A stretch of DNA of 35,673 nucleotides from Clostridia bacterium (lineage in GTDB: Bacteria > Bacillota > Clostridia > Christensenellales > Borkfalkiaceae), in NCBI GenBank assembly GCA_017505465.1, contig JAFVPE010000029.1, positions 1 to 35,673 of the forward strand. Reading direction: 5' to 3'. This document shows, piece after piece, positions 25,590 to 32,879 of the stretch. The translations under genes were made by a program, and so were the position numbers. Below the pieces are notes generated by a model that was given only the letters and a program-made list of their open reading frames with translations, was not told the DNA's origin and searched no databases. Numbering within the stretch: position 1 is the first letter of the stretch; the number at the start of each line of letters is the position of its first letter.

Positions 25590-25594
25590 TTTTT

Positions 25595-25613
25595 AACGCC
25601 GTATCTCGGCGTT
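25595..25613. other. Hairpin between the GH78-like gene and prmA
   Basis: AACGCCG (25595-25601), loop TATCT, CGGCGTT (25607-25613), followed only by TAG. Too poor in T to be a confident terminator. Confidence 0.4.
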
Positions 25614-25660
25614 TAGAGGAACGCACGTCACTTTTAGGGCGTTGAGGGGAACAAAAAACT

Positions 25661-26620
25661 ATGAAATATATCGAATTAACCATACACACAACGACGGAAG
25701 CGAGTGAAATCATTTCCGACATCATGTGGGCGTATACCGATTACGGCGTTACCATTTGCGACCGTGCGGATATTATTGCTTTGCAAACGGCGAAGGAATC
25801 CACCTTTTGGGATTATATGGACGATGAATTGGAAGAAGGGCTCGTTTCGGATAAGCCGTCCGACGTGCTTGTGAAATGCTACGTTGCGGAAGACGTCGCA
25901 GGTGAGGTTTTGCCGTCCATTTTGAAGGATATTGCCGATGCGAAGGAGCGCAGTGAAGGGTTTATTCCCTTTGGAACGCTCGAAGACACTAAGCGCACGG
26001 TGGATGGGGACGATTGGATTGACGTGTGGAAAAAGCATTTCCGCCCCATTCATTTAGGTGCGATTGTCGTCGTGCCCGAATGGATTGAATACACGCCTGC
26101 CGAAGGGGAGCAGGTCGTTTTGCTCGATTCGAATATGGCGTTCGGCACGGGGGAACACGAAACGACTTCTATGTGCGTGGAATTGATGCAGGAATATATC
26201 ACGCCCGAATCGGTATGTATCGACGTGGGTTGCGGTAGCGGTATTTTGGGCATTTCCGCCATCAAGCTCGGCGCGGCAAAGGCGTATTTGACGGACATCG
26301 ATCCGATTGCGGTGGAAAGCTCTCTGCACAACAGCAAATTGAACGGCGTTGCCGAAAAGACGGTGGTTGCACATTCGAATTTGTTGGAAAATACCGACGT
26401 TCAAGGGGACGTTATGATGGCGAATATCACGGGCGAAGTGTTGAAAATGCTCGCACCGTCCATTCCCAAGAACTTGAAAAAAGACGGTGTTTTGATTTTG
26501 AGCGGCATCATCGAAAGCCGTTTGGAAATGGTCAAGGCGGCATACGAAGCCGTTGGTATGCAGGTTGTGTTCGAACGCCGCAAGGGCGAATGGTTTGCCT
26601 TGGTTTTAAAGCATAGATGA
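25661..26620 (+). CDS. prmA: Ribosomal protein L11 methyltransferase
   Basis: 319 residues. The N-terminal L11-recognition domain (about 1-95) is followed by DWIDVWKKHFRP and a class I SAM-dependent methyltransferase: FGTGEHETTSMCVELM, DVGCGSGILGISAIKLGA (SAM motif I), DIDPIAVESSLHNSKLN and MMANITGEVL (NxxA/T catalytic loop). It trimethylates L11. Start ATG 25661 has only a loose GAGGGGA ahead of it. rsmE begins 2 nt after the stop, the common prmA-rsmE pair in Firmicutes. Confidence 0.96.
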   Translation: MKYIELTIHTTTEASEIISDIMWAYTDYGVTICDRADIIALQTAKESTFWDYMDDELEEGLVSDKPSDVLVKCYVAEDVAGEVLPSILKDIADAKERSEGFIPFGTLEDTKRTVDGDDWIDVWKKHFRPIHLGAIVVVPEWIEYTPAEGEQVVLLDSNMAFGTGEHETTSMCVELMQEYITPESVCIDVGCGSGILGISAIKLGAAKAYLTDIDPIAVESSLHNSKLNGVAEKTVVAHSNLLENTDVQGDVMMANITGEVLKMLAPSIPKNLKKDGVLILSGIIESRLEMVKAAYEAVGMQVVFERRKGEWFALVLKHR

Positions 26621-26621
26621 T

Positions 26622-27338
26622 ATGGCATTAAAAAGATTTTTTGTAGATAAAATTGAAGAAACGACCGAGCTTTCGGGTGAAGAATTTGAGCACGCAAAGA
26701 ACGTTTTGCGGCTTGGCGCAGGGGACGAAGTGATCTTGCTCGACAATAGCGGCAAGGAATATACGGCGGTGATCGCGCAGGTCGAAAAAAAGCGTATGCT
26801 TTTGAACGTAGTGCGTGAAGAAGTGGGCGAAAGGGAAGCAAGCGCAGACGTTTGCCTACTGTTCGGTTACTTAAAAAATGCGGACAAAAACGAGTTTATC
26901 GTGCAAAAGGCTGTGGAGCTCGGCGTGAAGAAAATCGGCGTATTTTCTTCCGAATACTCTTCCGCTTATATGAATGCAAACAAGCTTGAACGCTTGAACA
27001 AGGTATCCAAGGAAGCGGCGAAGCAGTGCTTGCGCTCGGTTGCGCCCGAGGTGGTGTATTTCGATGCGCTCGGCAAGGCGTTGGAATGGGCGAAGGGCTA
27101 TGAAAACAAGCTTTTTGCTTGCGAATTTGCCACGGAAAGCAAGTGCGACGTAGGAAACTTGTGCGGAAGCACGGCGATGGTCATCGGTAGCGAAGGGGGC
27201 TTTTCCCGCAAAGAAGAAGAGCTTGCAAACGAGCTTGGCTATGCGTCCGTAACCCTTGGCAAGCGCATTTTGCGTGCGGAAACAGCGGCGGTTGCGTTGA
27301 CGAGCGTCGTGATGTTCCATTTGGGGGAACTCAAATGA
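26622..27338 (+). CDS. rsmE: 16S rRNA m3U1498 methyltransferase RsmE
   Basis: 238 residues. The N-terminal PUA-like domain has HAKNVLRLGAGDEVILLDNSG, and the SPOUT domain has the knot motifs VIGSEGGFSRKEEELA and LGKRILRAETAAVALTSVV. It methylates U1498 of 16S rRNA. It begins one base after the prmA stop and its last codon overlaps the mtaB start (ATGA), so prmA-rsmE-mtaB are one operon. Confidence 0.96.
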   Translation: MALKRFFVDKIEETTELSGEEFEHAKNVLRLGAGDEVILLDNSGKEYTAVIAQVEKKRMLLNVVREEVGEREASADVCLLFGYLKNADKNEFIVQKAVELGVKKIGVFSSEYSSAYMNANKLERLNKVSKEAAKQCLRSVAPEVVYFDALGKALEWAKGYENKLFACEFATESKCDVGNLCGSTAMVIGSEGGFSRKEEELANELGYASVTLGKRILRAETAAVALTSVVMFHLGELK

Positions 27339-28591
27339 AGGCGGTTGTGTATACGCTCGGTTGCAAGGTCAACGACGTAGAGAGCGGCTCGATTCTCCGT
27401 GGGCTTGAAAATCTCGGTTACGAAGTTTCCCGTGAAATGGAGCTTGCCGATTTGTACGTTATCAACACCTGTGCGGTGACGGCGGAAGCGGAGCGCAAGA
27501 GCCGTCAAACGGTGGGCAAGGCAATCAAGCAAAATCCAAATGCGAAAATCATCGTTTGCGGTTGCGCGTCGGAAAAATCCCCCGTGGCTTTCGCGGAAAA
27601 AGGGGATACCGTGTATGCGGTGACGGGCGCAAAACGCAAAAATCGAGTGTTGGAAATCGTGGAATCGGGCTTTGCTGACGGAACGCAAGGGATGCAGATC
27701 GAAGAAGAGAAAATCTACGAAGAAATGCTCCTGCCCGAGTGCTTAAAAACACGTAATTTTGTCAAAATTCAAGACGGTTGCAACCGTTTTTGTTCCTATT
27801 GCGTCATTCCTTATTTGCGTGGGCGCAGCCGTTCCCGTTCGTTAGAGAGCGCGGCGGCGGAAATTTTGGCGAGTACGGCGCAGGAAACGGTGGTGACGGG
27901 GATTGACATTTCCGAATACAAGGATGAAAATGGACGCGACCTTGCCGATTTGATGCTTGCCGTCAAGGATGCGGATACTCGTATTCGTTTGGGTTCGATG
28001 GAAGTGAGTTTGATTACCGAACGGTTTTTGTCGGCGTTAAAGCAGGTGAAGCGGTTTGCGCCGCAGTTCCATTTGTCTTTGCAAAGCGGCTCGGACAAGG
28101 TGCTTAAAAGCATGAACCGCCATTACACGCGCGCGGAGTATTTGGAAAAGTGCGCAATGATTTATAAGGCGTTCCCGAATGCGGCAATTACGACGGATAT
28201 TATCGTCGGCTTTCCGACGGAAGGGGAAGAGGATTTTATCGATTCCTTGCGGATAGTCGAAGAAGCGGGCTTTTCGCAAATACACGCCTTTCCCTACTCC
28301 CCAAGAGAGGGGACGAATGCGTACAAAAAGTACAAGGAATTGCCTTTTGCTATAAAAAAGGAGCGTGTAGAGCGATTGCTTGCCGTGGGTGCAAAGCAAA
28401 AGGAAAGGTACTTGGAAAAATTTATAGGGCAAATCGTGGAGCTTGTGCCCGAAAACTGCTTTGACGGATATACGGAAGGATATTCCGAAAACTATATGCG
28501 TGTGTACGTGGAAGGGGAAATGGAAAAACGCCCCACCCATGTGCGCGTTGAAAGATTGTTCAAAGACGGCGTGCTTGCGAACGTATTGTAA
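27335..28591 (+). CDS. mtaB: tRNA (t6A37) methylthiotransferase MtaB
   Basis: 418 residues, radical SAM methylthiotransferase. The N-terminal UPF0004 domain binds the auxiliary cluster with YTLGCKVN, INTCAVT and VCGCAS cysteines. The radical SAM cluster motif is CNRFCSYC (CxxxCxxC) at about 150, followed by VIPYLRGRSRSR. FHLSLQSGSD and DIIVGFPTEGEEDF are conserved, and a short TRAM-like tail ends it. It adds the methylthio group to t6A, giving ms2t6A37. The substrate base is made by the TsaE/TsaB machinery encoded at 988-2028. It starts within the rsmE stop (4-nt overlap). Confidence 0.95.
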   Translation: MKAVVYTLGCKVNDVESGSILRGLENLGYEVSREMELADLYVINTCAVTAEAERKSRQTVGKAIKQNPNAKIIVCGCASEKSPVAFAEKGDTVYAVTGAKRKNRVLEIVESGFADGTQGMQIEEEKIYEEMLLPECLKTRNFVKIQDGCNRFCSYCVIPYLRGRSRSRSLESAAAEILASTAQETVVTGIDISEYKDENGRDLADLMLAVKDADTRIRLGSMEVSLITERFLSALKQVKRFAPQFHLSLQSGSDKVLKSMNRHYTRAEYLEKCAMIYKAFPNAAITTDIIVGFPTEGEEDFIDSLRIVEEAGFSQIHAFPYSPREGTNAYKKYKELPFAIKKERVERLLAVGAKQKERYLEKFIGQIVELVPENCFDGYTEGYSENYMRVYVEGEMEKRPTHVRVERLFKDGVLANVL

Positions 28592-28615
28592 GAATCGTCA
28601 AAAGACAAGGATATG

Positions 28616-28736
28616 TCGCCTCGGAAGGCGAAGGACTGCTTTGCAGCAGTGGCGCAATCTAACGATTGCTTTAAAGGGGGTATTATTGCGGGGCGTTGCC
28701 CCTGCACCCCACGAGAAACTGAGTTTCTCGACTTCC
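28616..28736. repeat. Hairpin-mosaic element between mtaB and the HIT gene
   Basis: Hairpins: TCGCCT-CGGA-AGGCGA (28616-28631), ACTGC/GCAGT (28635-28650, inner CTGC-TTT-GCAG), GCAATC-TAAC-GATTGC (28654-28669), GGGGC-GTT-GCCCC (28690-28702) and cap CGAGAAAC-TGA-GTTTCTCG (28712-28730) followed by foot ACTTCC (28731-28736). The last 25 bp are identical to 5014-5038, and the preceding GGGGC hairpin plus CACCCC/ATTGC context also matches 4981-5012, with a changed loop. Confidence 0.9.
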
Positions 28737-28764
28737 AATGTAAATAATTTAAGAGAGGTCAATA

Positions 28765-29103
28765 ATGGAAAACTGTATTTTTTGTAAGATTATCGCAGGG
28801 GATATTCCCTCGCCTAGACTGTATGAGGACGATAAAATGATTGTCATTCGCGACATCGAGCCGAAGGCAAAATTGCACTATTTGTGTATGCCCAAAACGC
28901 ATTTTGCGTTGCTTAACGAAATGGACGAAGAACGCGCGGAAATCGTGAAGCATATCTTTACCGTTATCCCCACGCTCGAAGAAAAGCTCGGCTTGCAGGA
29001 CGGCTACCGCGTGATTATTAATCAAGGCAAAAACGGCGGCCAAACGGTGCATCACTTGCATATTCACTTGCTTGGCGGCGAAGATCTTGGTGATTTGCGT
29101 TAA
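28765..29103 (+). CDS. HIT-family hydrolase (HinT type)
   Basis: 112 residues. The N-terminal CIFCKIIAGDIPSPRLYEDD is the HinT start with its CxxC, and the histidine triad is HLHIHLL (H97, H99, H101) in TVHHLHIHLLGG. Such proteins hydrolyse purine nucleoside phosphoramidates, such as aminoacyl-AMP adducts. RBS AGAGAGG precedes ATG 28765. The gene is separated from mtaB by the hairpin element and is followed by a strong terminator. Confidence 0.95.
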   Translation: MENCIFCKIIAGDIPSPRLYEDDKMIVIRDIEPKAKLHYLCMPKTHFALLNEMDEERAEIVKHIFTVIPTLEEKLGLQDGYRVIINQGKNGGQTVHHLHIHLLGGEDLGDLR

Positions 29104-29134
29104 TCATAGGTATAAAATTTCATAAACGGTCAAT

Positions 29135-29168
29135 AATCCTTTCGCGGTAAACCGCGGGAGGATTTTTT
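29135..29168 (+). terminator. Terminator whose 3' arm contains the next gene's ribosome site
   Basis: AATCCTTTCGCGGT (29135-29148), loop AA, ACCGCGGGAGGATT (29151-29164), a 14-bp stem with two G-U pairs, then TTTT. The 3' arm includes GGGAGG, the ribosome site of the gene whose ATG is at 29169. Confidence 0.8.
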
Positions 29169-29618
29169 ATGCGCATTTTCTTATATCGGGTGAAAAACGT
29201 GGTGACGGGGCTCGTTTCCCTTGCGCTCGTCGCTGTGTTTGCGCTCGGTGGGTGGGCGATTAGCGCCTGCAAGCTCCGCGCCATAGAGGGGGAACGGGTG
29301 TTTTACTTAAATTCCGCCTCGTCGCAAGGCTTGCGCAAAGAAGAGTTGTCCTTGAGGGATTTTGCCAACATTACGGGGGAGAGCGTACGCTTTTCACACG
29401 AAGGGAAGGGGGCGGAGACTCTTGCAAACGAGATTGCCGATAAGTACGGCGCGGAAATTCTCTTTACCGAAAGCGCAGGGGGAGTGACGTCCTACTATTG
29501 CTATACCGACGATTGGGAAAACGGCTTGGAACTCAACGGCGTTACCGTCAATTTGCACGTGGCGGTTTCCAAGACGGAATGCGTCGTCGGCACGCCGATT
29601 ATTTTCGACGGATTTTGA
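29169..29618 (+). CDS. Small exported or membrane-anchored protein of unknown function
   Basis: 149 residues. One hydrophobic segment (about 12-33: VTGLVSLALVAVFALGGWAISAC) near the N-terminus acts as anchor or signal, and the rest (about 115 residues) should be outside. It contains RVFYLNSASSQGLRKEELSL and LHVAVSKTECVVGTPIIF, which I do not recognise. The position ahead of a SpoIIQ-like M23 gene recalls the ywmB-spoIID-spoIIQ neighbourhood of Bacillus, but the protein is much shorter than YwmB. The RBS GGGAGG (29156-29161) is buried in a terminator stem, so translation from through-transcripts may be repressed. Confidence 0.75.
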   Translation: MRIFLYRVKNVVTGLVSLALVAVFALGGWAISACKLRAIEGERVFYLNSASSQGLRKEELSLRDFANITGESVRFSHEGKGAETLANEIADKYGAEILFTESAGGVTSYYCYTDDWENGLELNGVTVNLHVAVSKTECVVGTPIIFDGF

Positions 29619-29642
29619 TTTTTTTGCTCTATTGCGTATAAA
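29615..29642 (+). promoter_or_regulatory. M23 gene promoter (TTGATT-16-TATAAA)
   Basis: TTGATT at 29615-29620, overlapping the stop of the preceding gene, a 16-nt spacer and TATAAA at 29637-29642. It precedes ATG 29700 by about 50 nt. Confidence 0.55.
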
Positions 29643-29699
29643 ATACGAAAATCGGGCAAAAATCTACATACAAAAACGATATATCGGAGGCAGTAAACC

Positions 29700-30404
29700 A
29701 TGCAAGAACAAAAGGACAACGAAAAGGAAATGCAAAAAACGAACGACAATAAAAAGAAGAAACCGAAAATGGACAAGGAAAAGAAATTTTATCTGTTTAC
29801 GGCAATCGGTTGTGCTGCGGTGCTTATCGCTATCATCATCGTAGCGGTGGCGGTGAATAACGCAGGCGGCACAAACCAAGGTATGGCCAAGCCGAACAAT
29901 AGCCAAAGCTCGCAGCTTCCCTCAGACGACGAGGACGGTAAAGACTCCTCGACAGACGAAGGGGATAACAAACCCGTAGTATCCGTTCCCGAAGGAATGG
30001 TGTTGCCGATCGCTGAAGCAACGGCAGGGCACGATTATGGCTTTTACCACAATCAAACGCTCGATAATTATTACGTGCATAAGGGCGTGGACTTTATGGC
30101 AAGCGCAGGTACGCAGGTGGTTGCCGTGGAGGACGGCGTTATCGAGAGTATCTATAAAGACGATATTTTGCTTGGCACGGAGATCACCGTTGCGCACGAG
30201 AACGGCTTGAAGTCGGTGTACCGTTTCGTGACGGAGCTTGACGATTTGCGTGTAGGGCAAAAGGTGGAAAAGGGGCAAGCGATTGCCACCGTGGCAGAAC
30301 CCACGGGGAACGAGTATAAGGACGGAGCGCACTTGCATTTCGAGATTCTCGAAAACGGGCAAAGCGTTGATCCGACCTTGCATTTGACAATGGAAGAAAA
30401 GTAA
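29700..30404 (+). CDS. M23 (LytM) peptidase-domain membrane protein, SpoIIQ-like
   Basis: 234 residues. A Lys/Glu-rich cytoplasmic start (1-30), one membrane segment (about 32-52: FTAIGCAAVLIAIIIVAVAV), an acidic Ser/Asp linker (about 60-90) and a LytM domain. Metal ligands are kept: H127 and D131 in YVHKGVDF and H213 in HLHFE (H211 also present), so it may be an active endopeptidase. The single N-terminal anchor plus one LytM domain is the SpoIIQ layout. In Clostridia SpoIIQ with intact His works with SpoIIIAH during engulfment. No other sporulation gene is in view, so a vegetative wall hydrolase remains possible. RBS GGAGG precedes the ATG. Confidence 0.88.
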   Translation: MQEQKDNEKEMQKTNDNKKKKPKMDKEKKFYLFTAIGCAAVLIAIIIVAVAVNNAGGTNQGMAKPNNSQSSQLPSDDEDGKDSSTDEGDNKPVVSVPEGMVLPIAEATAGHDYGFYHNQTLDNYYVHKGVDFMASAGTQVVAVEDGVIESIYKDDILLGTEITVAHENGLKSVYRFVTELDDLRVGQKVEKGQAIATVAEPTGNEYKDGAHLHFEILENGQSVDPTLHLTMEEK

Positions 30405-30406
30405 AT

Positions 30407-30444
30407 AAAAAGCCGCGCGGCAAATATTGCCGCGCGGCTTTTAT
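30407..30444. terminator. Bidirectional terminator between converging genes
   Basis: 16-bp perfect stem (30408-30423 with 30427-30442) around loop ATA, core GCCGCGCGGC. It has A-rich and T-rich flanks, so it serves the M23 gene on plus and possibly the minus-strand operon. Confidence 0.92.
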
Positions 30445-30468
30445 CTTGGGAAGATGAGGTGTATTTTG

Positions 30469-32160
30469 TTATTTCGGTTTTACGTCAAATCGAATGCTAT
30501 AGCCTTGCCTTTCGGCATAAATATAACCGTTGCCAATTTCATACCGCGTTGGTGCGACGCCCCGAGGACCGTTTTCGGTATAAAACATATAGCAGGCGAT
30601 ATCATAATCGACATCTATCGTAGAATCGCCTTCATCGCCCCCACGGAAGCGGCGTGTTTTTTCCGTGCCTGCTATAAGGTCGCATATGGTAACAGTTCCG
30701 TTTGTGTGGAAAATAAGTTCTAATTTCCCGTTTGCTATGAAGGGAGTAGGCTGGTCGCTTGTGCTACCCGATTCTTTATAATAGGAAGGAATATACGTAG
30801 CATTCAATACGTACGGTTGTTCGTAGACGAGCCCCGTAGTAAGATACTCGGGGAGATCCCATTCGCTCCCCCAGAAAATTTCAACACTTTCTTCTACGGC
30901 GTGATATTCAAAGACGTGATAGCCGACCTTATAATAATCGTAGCGGAAGAGCTGTGATTTACCTTTCTTTGAAAAATCTTCTTGGGTGGGGGATTCTATC
31001 TCGCTTGCATATAACGCGAATAGCTGCCCCGTGAGTTCGGTATTTTTATCGAGCACAACCAAAACGCTGTGATGTAGTGCGTACCATTTTCCCGATACCT
31101 TGTCGGCGAAATCCTTATCCCCCGTAACGATCAGCTTTGCCGAGCCGTCGTTGGAAAGTATTAGATTTGCCTTGACGTCAAGAAGCTTCAACTCTGCGGA
31201 TTTTTTTGGCAAAAGCTGCCATTTCGCCATGCTTTCGTGTGCCAACTCCTTTCGGGAAATCTTCATGTCGTCGCACTCGTACGTCACACCTGCGGCTTGG
31301 AACGTTCCCCCCGTAAAATGCAAACGCTCACTATCCGTAATGCGGCGTGAATAGTGGTAAATTTCATCGCCGTCGCTTACGTAATGCTCTTTGAGTACGG
31401 GATAGTCGAAAAGAGTAGTGTTGTATTCCACGAGCGTTGCGTCCAATATCAAACCGCTCTTGGAATCAAAAATACACTTGAATAAAATGTCGTTAACGGA
31501 AACGAATTGTGCAATGTACGGGTCAACTCCCTCGCCCGTGTAGGTGTTGCCGTCCTCTTGAATGAGTGTCCAACCTGCTGCAGACATCGGACTGAGTGGA
31601 TCGTCTTGAAACTGCGAATAGCAAGTTACCCAAAGCCCTGCAGGTACGCCAAATTCGTTGGTAACGGAAAGGACTTTCTCGATTTCTACGCCGTACAAGC
31701 TCCAAGATACGGTGGCGTTGTTTTTCCAAAACTCCACGCGGAATACGGACGGCTTTTCTTCTTCTGCGCTGTCGCCGTCGCCGCTCATATCGCTATTCGT
31801 GGGGGTGAGTGTGAACTCGTCGTTCGACTCCGCTTCAAGATAGCAGGGGTAAACCTCGCCGTCCACGCAAACGACGGCGTTTTTATCGTCCACGATGCGC
31901 AGGGCAACTTCGCTGTTATCTTCCGTGCCTGCATTGACCTTTTGAATGCGCGCGTTCGGCGTTGCGTAGGGGCGCATATAGTTTTTATAGCTATTTCCAT
32001 AGAGAGAAAAATCCATGGGAATGATATTCGAGAAAGCGACGATGAAGATGAGCACGCCAACGATAGCAAGGGAAGATATAGCCGTTATAATCCGCTTTTT
32101 GTTGCGTGTTTTACGTGCTTTTGCGAGAATTTTTTCGGTAGCTTCGCGGTTAGTTCTCAT
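30469..32160 (-). CDS. Large single-pass membrane protein coupled to an ECF sigma factor, putative anti-sigma
   Basis: 563 residues. A short basic cytoplasmic N-terminus (1-29; NREATEKILAKARKTRNKKR), one membrane helix (about 30-50: ITAISSLAIVGVLIFIVAF), then about 510 extracytoplasmic residues that are beta-rich, with acidic patches and no motif I recognise. I choose ATG 32160 because GGAGGA lies just upstream and it overlaps the sigma stop by 11 nt; the in-frame ATG at 32193 is inside the sigma gene. Position and topology suggest an anti-sigma factor or sensor, but the cytoplasmic part is very short and has no ZAS motif (HxxxCxxC). Confidence 0.78.
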   Translation of the reverse strand: MRTNREATEKILAKARKTRNKKRIITAISSLAIVGVLIFIVAFSNIIPMDFSLYGNSYKNYMRPYATPNARIQKVNAGTEDNSEVALRIVDDKNAVVCVDGEVYPCYLEAESNDEFTLTPTNSDMSGDGDSAEEEKPSVFRVEFWKNNATVSWSLYGVEIEKVLSVTNEFGVPAGLWVTCYSQFQDDPLSPMSAAGWTLIQEDGNTYTGEGVDPYIAQFVSVNDILFKCIFDSKSGLILDATLVEYNTTLFDYPVLKEHYVSDGDEIYHYSRRITDSERLHFTGGTFQAAGVTYECDDMKISRKELAHESMAKWQLLPKKSAELKLLDVKANLILSNDGSAKLIVTGDKDFADKVSGKWYALHHSVLVVLDKNTELTGQLFALYASEIESPTQEDFSKKGKSQLFRYDYYKVGYHVFEYHAVEESVEIFWGSEWDLPEYLTTGLVYEQPYVLNATYIPSYYKESGSTSDQPTPFIANGKLELIFHTNGTVTICDLIAGTEKTRRFRGGDEGDSTIDVDYDIACYMFYTENGPRGVAPTRYEIGNGYIYAERQGYSIRFDVKPK

Positions 32161-32698
32161 ACGGCGTATCCTCCTTTTGCAGTATTTCCGCAAGCGCTTT
32201 TTTCGCCCTTGCGGCTAAATTATAAATTTGCTTCTTCGTTTTGCCCATTATTTTGGAAATCTCTACTGTGGAAAGCTCTTCAAAATAGAGTAGGTACAAA
32301 ACTTCCCGATAGTCGGGAGAAAGGGTATGTAGTGCGGCGGCAATTTCTCGTTGCGTTTCCGTTTTGCATACGCTTTCTTCCAAGAACTGCACGTCCGTTT
32401 CAGGTAGGTATTCCAAATCCTTTTGCTCTTTCAAACGACGGCGGTTTTTACGAAGATAGTCGATGGCGATGTGCTTCGCTGTGGTGAAAAGGTAGGTTTT
32501 CATTGCGTTTTCATCGCGTAGACGGGGCTTTTTGACGAGCAAACGCACGAAAGCGTCCTCAACGATATCTTCCGCGTCGGTTAAATTTCCGATAATGCCC
32601 GTGGCGAAATAGAGCAGGGGAAAGCGGTGCGCTTCGACAAGCGCGGCAATCCGTTCTTCACTCCACGTATTCGTTTTTTGCGTATGCGATTTTAGCAT
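32150..32698 (-). CDS. ECF-type RNA polymerase sigma factor
   Basis: 182 residues with region 2 (about 25-90: GNLTDAEDIVEDAFVRLLVKKP, YLFTTAKHIAIDYLRKNRR) and region 4 (about 120-175: LHTLSPDYREVLYLLYFEELSTVEISKIMGKTKKQIYNLAARAKKAL). It is preceded by AAAGGAG on the minus strand. The downstream gene starts inside its 3' end. Such pairs usually respond to envelope or surface signals. The N-terminal MLKSHTQKTNTW is not conserved. Confidence 0.93.
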   Translation of the reverse strand: MLKSHTQKTNTWSEERIAALVEAHRFPLLYFATGIIGNLTDAEDIVEDAFVRLLVKKPRLRDENAMKTYLFTTAKHIAIDYLRKNRRRLKEQKDLEYLPETDVQFLEESVCKTETQREIAAALHTLSPDYREVLYLLYFEELSTVEISKIMGKTKKQIYNLAARAKKALAEILQKEDTPYEN

Positions 32699-32801
32699 AG
32701 CGGTGCTCCTTTCTCTTTGTAACGCTACTCGCAGTAGAGCCTTTCACTAATAAGACGATCTTCGGGCGGATTTTACTCACGTTTTTTGTGTATTTTTTCA
32801 T

Positions 32802-32829
32802 ATTATAGCATATTTTTTATGGAATACAA
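32802..32829 (-). promoter_or_regulatory. Promoter of the sigma-factor operon (TTGTAT-16-TATAAT, extended -10)
   Basis: On the minus strand TTGTAT (32824-32829), 16-nt spacer ending in TGC, TATAAT (32802-32807). Leader of about 97 nt to ATG 32698. This is a housekeeping-type promoter; I found no clear ECF-type autoregulated promoter. The spacing from the M1 gene promoter is only a few bases, so the two divergent promoters are back to back. Confidence 0.7.
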
Positions 32830-32834
32830 AATAT

Positions 32835-32862
32835 TTGCGATTCGTGGGGCATAAAATATAAC
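32835..32862 (+). promoter_or_regulatory. M1 peptidase promoter (TTGCGA-16-TATAAC)
   Basis: TTGCGA at 32835-32840, 16-nt spacer, TATAAC at 32857-32862; a short leader with GGGGGTGG precedes ATG 32880. Confidence 0.55.
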
Positions 32863-32879
32863 GGTTTCGGGGGTGGCGT

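Noticed and set aside
31507..32487. 326-codon plus-strand frame across the sigma/anti-sigma genes
   Set aside because: Antisense shadow; the translation looks random and the minus-strand genes are clearly coding and overlap in the usual way.
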